Of a DNA stretch of 59,994 nt, positions 31,362 through 42,689 are shown one piece after another. Under the pieces are notes generated by a model, which worked only from the letters and a program-made list of their open reading frames with translations, had not been told where the DNA came from and searched no databases. Position 1 is the first letter of the stretch. Every line of letters starts with the position of its first letter. The stretch is from the NCBI GenBank assembly GCA_032718475.1, contig JAUCBJ010002243.1:1-59994 (forward strand), in the 5' to 3' direction. Both the position numbers and the translations under genes were made by a program. Origin of the DNA: Nemertoderma westbladi. Its lineage: Eukaryota; Xenacoelomorpha; Nemertodermatida; Nemertodermatidae.

Positions 31362-33066
31362 GGTGTCAAGTATAATTGTAGTTATTAAAGTTACTTTTTT
31401 ACTCAGTTCATAAAGGTGTCAAGTATAATTGCTTTACTTCCAGTTACTTTTACTCAGATCATAAAGGTTTCAAGTATAATTGCAGTTATTCAAGTTACGT
31501 TTTTTACTCAGTTCCATAAAGGTGTCAAGTATAATTGCAGTTATTCAAGTTACTTTTTTAACTCAGTTCATAAAGGTGTCAAGTATAATTGTAGTTATTA
31601 AAGTTACGTTTTTTACTCAGTTCCATAAAGATGTCAAGTATAATTGCAGTTATTCAAGTTACTTTTTTTACTCAGTTCATAAAGGTATCAAGTATAATTG
31701 TAGTTATTAAAGTTACTTTTTTACTCAGTTCATAAAGGTGTCAAGTATAATTGCTTTACTTCCAGTTACTTTTACTCAGTTCATAATGGTATCAAGTATA
31801 ATTGCAGTTATTCAAGTTACGTTTTTTACTCAGTTCCATAAAGGTGTCAAGTATAATTGCAGTTATTCAAGTTACTTTTTTTTACTCAGTTCATAAAGGT
31901 GTCAAGTATAATTGTAGTTATTAAAGTTACTTTTTTACTCTGTTCATAAAGGTGTCAAGTATAATTGCTTTACTTCCAGTCACTTTTACTCAGTTCATAA
32001 AGGTATCAAGTATAATTGCAGTTATTCAAGTTACGTTTTTTACTCAGTTTATAAAGGTGTCAAGTATAATTGCAGTTATTCAAGTTTCTTTTTTACTCAG
32101 TTCATAAAGGTGTCAAGTATAATTGCTTTACTTCCAGTTACTTTTACTCAGTTCATAAAGTATCAAGTATAATTGCAGTTATTCAAATTACTTTTCTACT
32201 CAGTTCATAAAGGTGTCAAGTCTAATTGCTTTACTTCCAGTTACTTTTACTCAGTTCATAAAGGTATCAAGTATAATTGCAGTTATTCAAGTTACTTTTT
32301 TTACTCAGTTCATAAAGGTGTCAAGTATAATTGCAGTTATTCAAGTTACTTTTTTACTCAGTTCATAAAGGTGTCAAGTATAATTGCTTTACTTCCAGTT
32401 ACTTTTACTCAGTTCATAAAGTATCAAGTATAATTGCAGTTATTCAAATTACTTTTCTACTCAGTTCATAAAGGTGTCAAGTCTAATTGCTTTACTTCCA
32501 GTTACTTTTACTCAGTTCATAAAGGTATCAAGTATAATTGCAGTTATTCAAGTTACGTTTTTTACTCAGTTTATAAAGGTGTCAAGTATAATTGCAGTTA
32601 TTCAAGTTTCTTTTTTACTCAGTTCATAAAGGTGTCAAGTATAATTGCTTTACTTCCAGTTACTTTTACTCAGTTCATAAAGTATCAAGTATAATTGCAG
32701 TTATTCAAATTACTTTTCTACTCCGTTCATAAAGGTGTCAAGTCTAATTGCTTTACTTCCAGGTACTTTTACTCAGTTCATAAAGGTATCAAGTATAATT
32801 GCAGTTATTCAAGTTACGTTTTTTACTCAGTTCATAAAGTTGTCAAGTATAATTGCAGTTATTCAAGTTACTTTTTTTACTCAGTTCATAAAGGTGCCAA
32901 GTATAATTGCAGTTATTCAAGTTACTTTTTTATTCAGTTCATAAAGGTGTCAAGTATAATTGCTTTACTTCCAGTTACTTTTACTCAGTTCATAAATGTG
33001 TCAAGTATAATTGCAGTTATTCAAGTTACTTTTTTTACTCAGTTCATAAAGGTGTCAAGTATAATT
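31362..33066. repeat. Minisatellite array 5, part after the gypsy insertion
   Basis: About 32 units. They differ from arrays 1-4 by sub-types such as gtagttattaaagttac and by a recurring five-unit block of 261 bp (starts at 32173, 32434 and 32695), a distinct higher-order period. Several units have cagttccataaag with an extra C. Confidence 0.95.
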
Positions 33067-33780
33067 GGTATAAAACATGTAATGTAAAATCTGACCTTTT
33101 TTATTAATGCCCCACCAAAACTACAATATATCTACTGTATCTAACTTGATTCGATTTTGGTCATACATATAGATAGACCAAGAGTATTTATTGTTGTAGT
33201 TAGAGTTATAGTACATCGTTCTTTTTTGTGTTTCAGTCACACTTTCATGACATTGTGAATAAGTTGGGAAGCTCAAACTTCGTCCTTAAATAGAGAGGAA
33301 TTCTTTAGTCCCTTTGTAACTAACTATAGTACACAGTAGCTTTTCCACGAATGGAACCTTCCAGCCTTTATCATGCCAATTTATATATATTATTATATAT
33401 AAATTCTTGTCTGACTGTGGACTTGTGTGACTTGGTGACTGTGGTTTCTTATCGGGAGTAGCTGGGATAGCGCAGTGGTTTCACTCTCACTACGAGATGG
33501 CACTTGAGCGTGCCACCCACAGGAAGATATCCATATTTCCTTGAACAACACTGCCAGATTTTTGTTTTTCGTACAGGATTCAATGATATGGATTTAATGG
33601 ACAAGCTATTGAACCACTAACCCTACAGTACCGAATTTATAAAACCGCAGATACGCATAATTAAAAAGTTAACGAATTAATCAACCAGTCACAGTTCAGG
33701 TTTTAATTATAACTATATTAGTTATTAATAAAATAAAAACTTTTTTTTACCTTCCCACTAAGTCAATGTTTCTCTACAAC
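33067..33780. repeat. Satellite spacer 5 (~715 bp)
   Basis: Fifth spacer, of the long type like spacers 2 and 3 but more diverged (deletions in cttggtgactg and in cgcagatacgc). It ends with a duplicated ctcaatgtttctc, after which the composite satellite stops. Confidence 0.9.
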
Positions 33781-34590
33781 TCAATGTTTCTCAAGTCTTT
33801 TATGAGACAACAAATTATCCGAATATACCGAAGGGTTTGAGGATTTGCTTAAATCTTAATTTACCTGGTACCCATATATATGTGTCTCAAGATGGTCTGA
33901 TGATTTAGCAACTATATGGACGATTGCAATGTAATAATTCTTATTTAGCTTTGCTCTGATATTGTACTAGGCACAGAACTCGCAACTATATATATATGGA
34001 TCTAGTGCATATGCTCTTTACTCTATATACTAATTGTAGTCAGATTCCGATATGAAGTGGGTAGTAACGGAAACCCCCTCTCCAAGAGAACCTCCAGTAT
34101 CCACTGTGTGTAGACCCTGATTGTAAGATTCTTCAACCTTCGTATAGGTTTTAGCATCACCTACTCTTGATAAGATCAATAACTATTCAAATTGAAAGAC
34201 AATCTATGTACAATTGCACAAAGAACCTACCTCATATCGGTTATCATATAATATTACTTAGTATTAGATCCTACCCTTACTGGTGGTAGACTTATATCAC
34301 GTATTGTATCTTTTTAAAGGATAAAGTTATAGATATTGCTTTCACACATGCACATGTTTTTGAATGATATGAAACTGATATAGGTGTAATAAAAACTGTA
34401 CAAATTAATAGAAATTATATTACAATAGAACCAGTATTCCAGGATACAAATCACATTCATCACATTTGACCCATTATGATGAAATTACATCTGGGCCTAT
34501 CCCGGACAGATATAAATCCATTTCCCCCCTTTGCGTCATTAGTCTGCTCATTCCTCCTTATTTTTGCTAGTTTTGATAAAAGTTTGATTA
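33781..34590. other. No gene seen
   Basis: Unique-looking AT-rich sequence between the satellite and the next repeat. No open frame, terminal repeat or RNA motif that I can support. Confidence 0.5.
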
Positions 34591-34596
34591 TAATTT

Positions 34597-35052
34597 TTTG
34601 GCACTGGTATAGCTTGTGTAACCATTTTTGAAAATTAATTTTTTTTTGTATTTATAATTGTTTTCTTGTTGGTGAATGTTCTAGAACCTTAATAGATATT
34701 TTTTAATGGTAGCTAGTGATTTTTTACTAGCTAGTATTTCTTAAAATAACAAAAAAATAAAAAATTTGTAATATTGTTTTTGAGTGTTTTTTTCTATATT
34801 GGTGAAACCTTCTTCCTTAGTAGATATTATTTTATGGTAGCTAGCTAGTGTTTTTTTTTCTTGCTAATATTTTTTGAAAATGTACATGATTTTATGTAAA
34901 TGAATAATGTTTTCACATTTTTTTATATAATTTCAAAAAATACTAGCTAGTAATAAAAACACTAGGTACCATAAAAAACATATCTAATAATATTCTAGAA
35001 TACAAGCTCACACAACACACTGGTCACACAAGCTATAGCAGTGCCAATTTTT
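34597..35052. repeat. Foldback repeat with GGCACTG..AGCTTGTGT ends
   Basis: The left end ttggcactggtatagcttg has a near-perfect inverse at 35012-35045 (caagctatagcagtgccaa). The arms continue inward with tggtagctagtg opposite actaggtacca. Long T and A runs fill the centre. The outer right part belongs to a family repeated at 59180-59490. Confidence 0.7.
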
Positions 35053-35307
35053 TTAATATCAAGGGGGATTAAACAATGGGGATGAGGTGCAAATGGAAAC
35101 ATTACGTTTTAAATCTTCATTGGAGAGTAACTAAATTTTATCTGAAATTGATTTGGATAATTTGTACCAAAATGCTGTAGGTAGGATAGTTGGCTTGATA
35201 ACATAAGGTAAGGTATCAAGTAGTATTTCCTGGTCTACTTTTTACCTGAGCAACTAGCAGAAAGGTCACCAGACATCAAACCTGCAGGCCACCAGGTCGA
35301 TCCCAAG
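34990..35307. repeat. Family E, left part (interrupted by the 8-kb TIR element)
   Basis: Matches the reverse complement of 59180-59475 closely, including gggatgaggtgcaaatgg and ccagacatcaaacctg. The match breaks at 35307 and resumes at 43329-43331, while the copy at 58-59 kb is uninterrupted. This defines the 8-kb insertion precisely. Confidence 0.88.
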
Positions 35308-35363
35308 TACACCTTTTCAACACGTATTTCATAAATCATCACAATGATTTCAGAAAGGTCTAT

Positions 35364-36160
35364 TTGGGTTTCAGTTCTTTTATTTTGATTTCAAAATGTT
35401 ACAATTTGATTTCAATAAATCTATTTCGATTTCAGAATATACCATTTGTATTTAAACAAATACATTTCAATTTCAACATGTGTCATTTGGATTTTATAAA
35501 TTACATTTCGAATTCAGAATGCGTCATTTGGATTCTAAAATTATCATTTCGATTTCAGAATGCGTCGTTTGGATTTCAAAAATTACATTACGATTTCAGA
35601 TAAGGAAAGAATGATTTTGAAATATATCAAATGGATTTTAGAAAATTAAATTTAGATTTCGGTAAATTCAATGTAGATTTCAGAAATGACGAATTCGATT
35701 TTATGAATGTCTATAAAACCTTCCGTTTGATTTTCAGAATATTTTAATCGATTTTAAATTTTACATTTGAATTTCAGATTTTTCATTTGAAGTTCAGATA
35801 TTCCATTCGAATTTCAGATTTTCCATTTTAATTTCAAAATGATAAGGCAATGTAGCAGGCCTACCAACATATGTACAATAATGGCAACAACCAACAAATA
35901 ATGTGTAATTCTATAGAAATTCAAAATTATATTCAAGGCTACAGTATACTTTATAAATGGAATAATTGATTATTCCTTTGGCCTTCAGATTTTCCATTTG
36001 AACTACAGTTTTCACTTTGTATTTGAGATTTTCCATTTGTATTTCAGATTTTCCATTTGTATTTAAAATTTTCAATTTGAATTTCAGATTTCCATTTGTA
36101 CAGTATTTATAATTTTCCATTTGAATTTAAGATTTTCCATTGGAATTTAGGATTTTTTAT
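35364..36160. repeat. Left subterminal repeat zone of the 8-kb element
   Basis: Loosely tandem units of about 25-30 bp around atttcgatttcagaatg and tttgaatttcagattttcc. The open frames across it (for example 35364-35603) consist of repeats such as FRFQNASFGF and are not genes. Confidence 0.8.
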
Positions 36161-37784
36161 TAAATACAGTAGTAGGCCTATATCTTTGCCTTAGGCCTAT
36201 GTATTTTAACTAACTGAGGAAATACTTTCATTTTACAAAGATTACAGAATACTAATTACTGATGCCAGACCTGTATCAGTAATTTGATAGTGATAATGTA
36301 TATAATATTACTGTAACGGTACTGGTATAGAGGGTAGAGCCTAATGTAATACCCGGTACCTTTGCATTTATATTGCGCTGCCTGACTGCTGAAAGTGCTA
36401 AAACTACACGTGGGTACCTGTATTCATCCATGTTACAGAGTTGGACGTTGGACTGATTCAGGGTTGCTGAACCGAGATCAGGAGATAGCGAGATGTGTAT
36501 GGCTACGAGTTAGAATTACTCGGTCGTATTGCGGTCTTGTAGGCCTAGGCCTAATACCAGTATATATTCATTCATATTAGACATTTAAATTTGGCGATAA
36601 ACCAATAAATGAATATATTCATTCATAGTAGACAGGACAGGCCGTGCCGTAGACGGGTTTGGCTTTAATAATTCTTACCTACCGGTATTCTGGTATGAGT
36701 ACCGGTAACCTTTTTTTTTATCAATTCAGCAATTAATGGAAGGTTTCATTGAAAGCAGGTTTAACTGTTTAATGCAAGTTTCATTGAAGGTAATTCTTAT
36801 CAATGAAGTACCCTACCGGTAATAAAACGATAGTTAGGCCATTCATACCAGTTTACTTTACTTTACTTAGGCCTACTTTACTCAAGCTTTCAAGTACTGT
36901 ATAGTGTAAACCGAAAAATTGTATATTTGATTTCTGATTTCTGGATGCTGTGCCATCTAATGGAATACATGAGAACACCATACAATTATATGAGTGAGTA
37001 GTAAATGAGTGTTAAATGATCTTCATTACCATTGACTGTGAATGACTCAAAATGTACACAGCATTTCCTGTTGAATTAACCGTCAACAGATAGACCAGCA
37101 GTGCCGTTGCGGTATACCGCTGATGGCGCTGATCAACATACAGTACCACTCCGGTATCCGCGCGATTTACCCCTGGCGATTAGAAACATGTTAAAATTAC
37201 AGAATTACCACACAGCTTGTTCAATGAGGGTTCAAAGACATACCCACCCACTCCCCCAGCCCCACCTACATAGTGTTGTGGTATGTGTTCAATTTACTAC
37301 AGAATGTTTATTTTATTTCGTGTAAATTTGTATTATTGTAAATATTTTTTAATTAATTTTTTAATTAAAATTTATTTTTATTGTAAATTGGTGTATTATT
37401 GTATTATAATGGGGATTTAAATCTTTTTATGTTTCCAATCAAGACGAATTATTCAGATGTGTAACTGAAATAAACCAAATAACTTTTGAAAAACGAATAC
37501 AGTAGTGTTGCAACGTGATCCCGATCTTGATCCTGAAAATCCCGATCCCGATGGAAAAATAAATCTGACTTTAATATGCCTTGTTTATAAACCTCTTCAA
37601 AAAGAAAGTAAAAAAAGTGAAGAATTGGATCTATTGTTTCAGTTCTAGGAGGTTGAATGTAAAGGGTGTCCACCCCTGTCCAGCAAAATGTGATACGATT
37701 CCTTTGTATCTTCTGAAGTATTCTAACTGAGATGTAGGTTTATTTTTTGATAATTTTGGTTGTCATGGAATCTCAGTAAATGTA
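36161..37784. other. Interior of the 8-kb element, no gene seen
   Basis: AT-rich DNA with several accggta words. No transposase motif, RNA gene or terminal repeat recognised. Short open frames at 36395 and 37101 lack any protein-like pattern. Confidence 0.5.
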
Positions 37785-37865
37785 TTTATATTTAAAGGTA
37801 ATATTATGGTTTTGTTCGGAAATGGAAAAAATGAGAAAGCGCGTCACCGGGGGTTGAACCAGTGC

Positions 37866-37927
37866 TATACGCACGTTTCGTCCTATCAGGCCTCATCAGT
37901 AGTGCTAACCAGTTCAGCCACTCGCCA
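37866..37927 (-). ncRNA. Second hammerhead-like copy in the inverted arm
   Basis: On the minus strand CTGATGA, GGCCTGATAGGAC and GAAA are in the same order as in the plus-strand copy, again between A- and B-box-like sequences. One stem II pair (G opposite A) and two helix I pairs are lost, so this copy is probably weaker or inactive. Confidence 0.5.
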
Positions 37928-38092
37928 CAATATCACCTGGCAGCAATATTCGAGCTGAATATTTATTTATTTGTACTTTACTCCTGTTTCACTTTAACAT
38001 ACTTGAGGCCGTTGTTAGAGATGGGATATGCAACTTAAGATTGCCTGTTCAATAGAAGTGGATTAGGTGGGAGAGTGAATGTCAGGGGCTAG

Positions 38093-38163
38093 TGGCTGAA
38101 CTGGTTAGCGCTACTGATGAGGCCTAATAGGCCGAAACGTACGTATAGCTCTGGTTCAACCCC
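38093..38163 (+). ncRNA. Hammerhead-ribozyme-like core between A- and B-box-like motifs
   Basis: CTGATGA (38114-38120) is followed by a perfect 4-bp stem GGCC-TAATA-GGCC (38121-38133) and GAAA (38134-38137). A short helix ACG/CGT then leads to the cleavage-type triplet GTA (38143-38145). Flanking strands AGCGCTA (38107-38113) and TAGCTCT (38146-38152) pair at six of seven positions as helix I. The first base pair of stem II is G-C as required. Around it are TGGCTGAACTGG (38093-38104), an A-box match, and GGTTCAACCCC (38153-38163), a B-box match. All conserved core bases are present. Cleavage activity is inferred, not shown. Confidence 0.62.
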
Positions 38164-38331
38164 AGGTGACGTACTTTCTCATTTTTTTCCATTTCTGAAC
38201 AAAACCATAATATTACATCTTTAATTACAGTTGCATTAACAGCTCAACTCCAATTCATATATTTATATTTACCCACAGTTTTGCCCCATAGGAAAGCTGT
38301 TAGGTTCCAAAATTCGAATAATAAGGGTCAG

Positions 38332-38612
38332 TAAAGTAAAGTAAAGTAAATTTTCTTCGGCCACTAGGCCAGGGATTACGCACAAAGTCTGCCGACTTAT
38401 TTCCAGTGCGGTCCCCCCAGAACTTTACTCCCCAGAGGAAACTCTAGTACTCATTTAGCTACCACTTAAGGATGCAAGGCAGAGATGCGCCCTGGCTGGT
38501 GCCTTTAAAGCATTCGTGCCGAAACGAAAACTGCCCTGGCCCATGTGAGGATCGAACCCACGACCTACAGGAGATGTGAATTCAATGCAACCACTACACC
38601 AAGGTGGAACCT
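38332..38612 (-). mobile_element. tRNA-derived SINE, copy 1
   Basis: On the minus strand it starts with a tRNA-like head: A box TGGTGTAGTGG (38601-38591) and B box GGTTCGATCC (38558-38549), spaced as in a tRNA. A ~190-bp body follows, then a TTTAC-type tail (38331-38352). It agrees closely with the plus-strand copy at 57433-57697. Transcription would be by RNA polymerase III; mobility depends on a LINE partner with a matching 3' end, not identified here. Any open frame in it is incidental. Confidence 0.87.
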
Positions 38613-38619
38613 TGTCAGA

Positions 38620-38816
38620 GTAAAACGCGGATCCGGATTCTACATTTAACATTGTCCCTACGGAAGCCGATTTTTTTTATATTTTTATAACTACCAAAAA
38701 TCAAACTATAACCTGTTCTATTGACTTTAGTTTATTGTTTTGGTTAAAATAACGTGCCACTGTAACCTGCTCCTTTCCCTTAATTGATAATTTTGGAATC
38801 CGGATCCGCGTTTTAC
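38620..38816. mobile_element. 197-bp MITE with perfect 21-bp terminal inverted repeats
   Basis: GTAAAACGCGGATCCGGATT.. at 38620-38640 is the exact inverse of 38796-38816. There is no coding content. A target duplication longer than one base cannot be defined. It abuts the 5' end of the SINE. Confidence 0.72.
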
Positions 38817-39579
38817 ACCTACCCGAATAATAATTCGATTAACATCCACGTTTAATTAAGAAGTTTGAAAGTGAGAAAACTTTACTTCGTAAGTCTGGTT
38901 CTGGGCGACGAATGTTATGTAATGCAAAAGTTGTTGAAATTAAAACTTCTTAGTTTCTAATCTGGAAACTTCCTTACTCCGGGTTTCCCTTGCTGTAGCT
39001 GTAGGCCTAAATGTCAGTAGAAGTATCCGTTCAGAGAGTCGTAAAAGCCTTTCAGTTTAGACCTTACAAAACAACTTCTACATGGTTTGAAGCCAACCGA
39101 TTACTCAGCTAGAGTTACAGCCTCCGAACTCATGTTGTCGTTTTTAGAAGACAATAATTCTACATAGTAAAGTTTTCTGGAGCGATGAGGCCACATTTCA
39201 TTAAAGTGGTCATGTAAATCGATGGAACTGTCGCATATGGGGTACAGAAAATCCACAATGGTAGTAGAAGAATTTCGTGACACTCCGTGGTCACAGTCTG
39301 GGCTGTTACAGTATGTCAGGGACCACTTTAATTGGTCAATATTTCTTCGAGTCTTCTACTGTCAACAGCACTACTATCTGAAAATTTTGAAGACATTCTT
39401 GCTTCAGAATCTTGTTGATAGCACTGAATAGTAGTAGTAGTTTATTGACATTATTCATGACAATTTAGTTGCACTGCACTGTATGTATATACAAATTAAT
39501 GTCCATTTAACAATTAACAAATTAATGATACTTTAAAAAATATAATAAAGAACATAAACACACAACGGGGTACCGTAAA

Positions 39580-40083
39580 TTATACTGTATAAATTTCCAA
39601 GACCGCGCTTACATATTTACATAAATTTGTCATAGGTGTTTTCAAAAACAAATCATTGATATCTGCCACCACCACGTTTATATTAAATTTAACTCTGAGT
39701 TCTGTGGAAAGTTTACATTGTAGTAGAACATGTATTTCGTCTTCTACCGAGCTTCCATCGCATCGGCATACCCTATCACACCTAGGCGTTCTACTCCACC
39801 GGCCTCTCTCTACTCTCAAACTATGGGAGCTCAGTCGAATTCGGGATACAGAAAGTCTAAGGTAGTCTGGAATATATTCATGTTGTAAATTATATAAACG
39901 AAATTTATTTAGAGTGGGGTTAATTACAGAACGATATAATACAAACTTAGACGCTGAATCTGGTTTACTTAAAATAGTCCTACAAACATCTGTAAAAGGT
40001 TCTTCGTTAAAATTAAGGCTATTGCATAACATTATATAACTTGGAGTATTTGCCTGTTTACATAAATCGCAAATACATTCCAC
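39580..40083 (-). pseudogene. Non-LTR retrotransposon C-terminal fragment (167 aa)
   Basis: Encodes the last part of a LINE ORF2 after the RT domain. RLSSHSLRVERGRWSR, then CDRVCRCDG and VEDEIHVLLQC form the Cys-x-Cys...His...Cys zinc-knuckle-like pattern near the C-terminus of many LINE proteins. The RT itself is missing (5' truncated), and the frame is open to its natural stop. The element is distinct from the two other LINE families in the window. The 3' side runs toward 39430 with a TAG-rich stretch that may be its tail. Confidence 0.75.
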
Positions 40084-40110
40084 AAGAATTGCGTATGCAG
40101 TCAGTCGCTA

Positions 40111-40215
40111 CTACTACTACTATGATCGGCATGCTGCATTGCAGCTGCATTTTTAAGAATGCTGTGCCGGCTTGTCAACAAAATTGCACCGCCACAACTC
40201 CCTATCACCCATGAC
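40111..40215 (-). mobile_element. Truncated RTE-like LINE with 11-bp target duplication
   Basis: A 105-bp copy of the RTE-like 3' end with an ACT/AGT-repeat tail, flanked by GTCAGTCGCTA at 40100-40110 and 40216-40226. It confirms that this family ends in TAG/GTA repeats and makes target duplications of about this length. Confidence 0.85.
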
Positions 40216-40226
40216 GTCAGTCGCTA

Positions 40227-41700
40227 CAGAGCTTGAGCGAACTTCAGTACGTAATTCCATTACATCAGTGTTTAATGATGTTCCGGAGCATCATCTGTTG
40301 AGTTGAGGGAGTTGATGTTATTCTGAAACAATTTACGTCTCAACAAGGTAAAGAATAATGGAGGTACGCGCACATGTGGAAGTTTACACTCCTTAACCCT
40401 ATTTGGCCCGGGGGGGGGGGGGGGGTGGGGTGTCATTTTAGAAATATTTTTTTGAATTTTTGTAATTTATCTGTATCATTGAGTCAGGTTTGTTGGGAAA
40501 ACCGAGATTCGTGACTTTTCCTAAAATTTAATGGGCTTTTAAACAGCAAACGCCATTTACATGGCTATGTTAGTTTTCGTGCTGTGGTCCTTTTCTGGCA
40601 CCCATCGCCAGTATTTTTTGTGCTAAAATTTTCATAAAAGTTTTTATGGCTCACTAAAATTAATTTATTTGCGGTATATAGAGATTTTTTGGACATTGAT
40701 CGCGAATATTGAACTCAAATATAACATTCGAGAACATTTTTGGTAATATTGAATGTGCCCTCTTGGGCACGAAAAAAACAAGTAGTGCAAATATGTAAAT
40801 GAAAAATCACCATAAATTAAATTGCTTTTAAGACCATATGGGTTTTTTGGGATGCTAATCACGTATATGACACTGAAATATATCGTACCATGTTAATTAA
40901 GGCAATTTTGTAATTTTTTGCTACTGTACTTGTACCTACTTTTCGTTCTGGGGCACTAGAATGGCACCATAATTGGTTGTAATCTGTGTGTTATTAATTA
41001 CTACCGATAACATTTTGTGACTTAGGTTTAACTCACTAAGAAGGTATTATTCATTAAAATAATTTATTATTGAAAGTTTAAGAATTAGATATTCGAATGA
41101 TCGGATGTCGTCGTTTTTGGTATATTAAAAAACGTAGAATGAAATGATCATAGAAAATCGTATTTCATTTATCCTTTATCCAATTGTCAGTGGTCAAAAG
41201 TTTCAGTCGTTAAAGTTGCCATTAAATTACCAATTGTTGATTACCGATAAACGATTAGTGTTTGTTATATTTACATGTTTTTTTTTGATATTGCTTGAAT
41301 TATTTTTAGTGTTTTAAAACACAGGGGGCGTATTCTTATTTCTCTCTAGCTGTAGATAGTCAAACCAGATAGCAATCACTTCACACTAAATTTATATTAA
41401 AAGTGGTGCTACATAGTGATTCCACAACAAAGGGTCCACAAGTACAAAGCCACATGTCAAAAGGTGTACTCACTTGTAAAAATAATTAATATCAAAGTAT
41501 TTATTTCAATGTGATTTCTTATACCAATTATTGAACCTAACGTTGGTAATGCTAAACCTAAAATGTCTACCTCTACACTAACAGGCCTATGGATAATGGG
41601 CGAGGGAAGTCGGAGGACTCTTAGCGACCTGACACTGTTATATGGGTGGGTAAAAATTAGCAAATAATTGTTGTTGTCGTCATTGGCGTTACCATTTTGA
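40227..41700. other. Interior of the 8-kb element, no gene seen
   Basis: AT-rich, with a poly(G) run at about 40408-40430. No open frame with protein-like content. Confidence 0.5.
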
Positions 41701-41708
41701 CATGCTTA

Positions 41709-42308
41709 TAACTTTTATTCCAAAATTGCAACATTACTCAACGCCGTTAGTATTAACAGCAAGTTGTTATTTAGCACTTTACAGCTTTAGAGGACATTAC
41801 AGCATTGTATTGGCCTGTACATTTAGTATTGTATTTGGTGTTATCAGTTAAGTAATGTCCCGTTAGTGGACATTACTTAACGCCATCATTGGTTACCACG
41901 TAAATAGAAGGTGGAAATTTGCCTGACAGCTAGATAGGCCTACTACATTACCTACCGGTAGCTATAAATAACCAGTAGCTATAAACTATTAACATGGCTC
42001 CAAACGCCACCATAAACATAGCTAACTTTATTAAAACATAATTTATGTCATTTTTACATTTAATTATACAGCAAATAATGTAATTTGTGCAGTTTTTATC
42101 ACTTATAATATATGTACAATCATTTCGTAATGTTAAAATTCTGGAATAAAACTACATACCGGTACATACTTGTTGCAAAGTACTTTACAGTGTTCTGATC
42201 CTCGTGGCTTTATTTTCACTCACTCACTAACGTTCGTTCGTGTAACAAAGCCACTCGGATCATCACACTGTAAAGTGCTACTTTACACACAAGTATGTAA
42301 ATAGTTAT
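41709..42308. mobile_element. MITE-like element, second copy (inverted)
   Basis: Reverse complement of the element at 10272-10888, including both hairpins (around 41850-41890 and 42185-42285). Here it is nested inside the 8-kb TIR element. Two copies in unrelated surroundings establish it as mobile. Confidence 0.72.
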
Positions 42309-42689
42309 TAGGCCTACAAATCTATTGTAAAGTAAATATCAATTTACATTAGTTAGTAAATTAGTAACAGTACAATTAGTACATTAGTAAATAGTTTATT
42401 TCATGTCAATAACTAATATCAGCATAACCAATATTTACAACTGTTGAGTTTTCAAATAATATCCGTCAATAAGGATTACCACCACATAACTTAGTTTTTC
42501 CGTAAGGGGTTTTTCATTGTTGGTGATTTCACTTTCGATGTCTATTTTTTTGATTGACGGCATCTAAGGCAGTTGTCCGTCCCAATACTATAAATCACAC
42601 CACCTATCTAAAATTTGCGATTTTGCTGCGTGATTTGGCCGGTCAGCGCTTATAAAATCACAAAATCCGACGACCCGACACTCCGACAC

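Larger units (their letters stand above)
37785..38228. mobile_element. Foldback element with two inverted tRNA/ribozyme-like arms
   Basis: The two arms (37785-37930 and 38085-38228) are inverted copies, with outer ends aggtaatattatggttttg and caaaaccataatattacat. Each arm contains tRNA-like promoter boxes and a hammerhead-like core. The ~150-bp centre is unrelated. It may be two head-to-head SINE-like units or a single foldback transposon. Confidence 0.72.

Noticed and set aside
19036-33780. CRISPR array
   Set aside because: The repeats are directly adjacent variants without unique spacers of fixed length, and the genome is animal.
35364-35603. Phe-rich coding region in the 8-kb element
   Set aside because: It is composed of degenerate subterminal repeats; the peptide pattern simply mirrors them.
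38521-38610. A genuine tRNA gene
   Set aside because: A and B boxes are present but the acceptor stem does not pair, and the sequence continues into a repeated body and tail shared with 57433-57697, so it is a SINE head.
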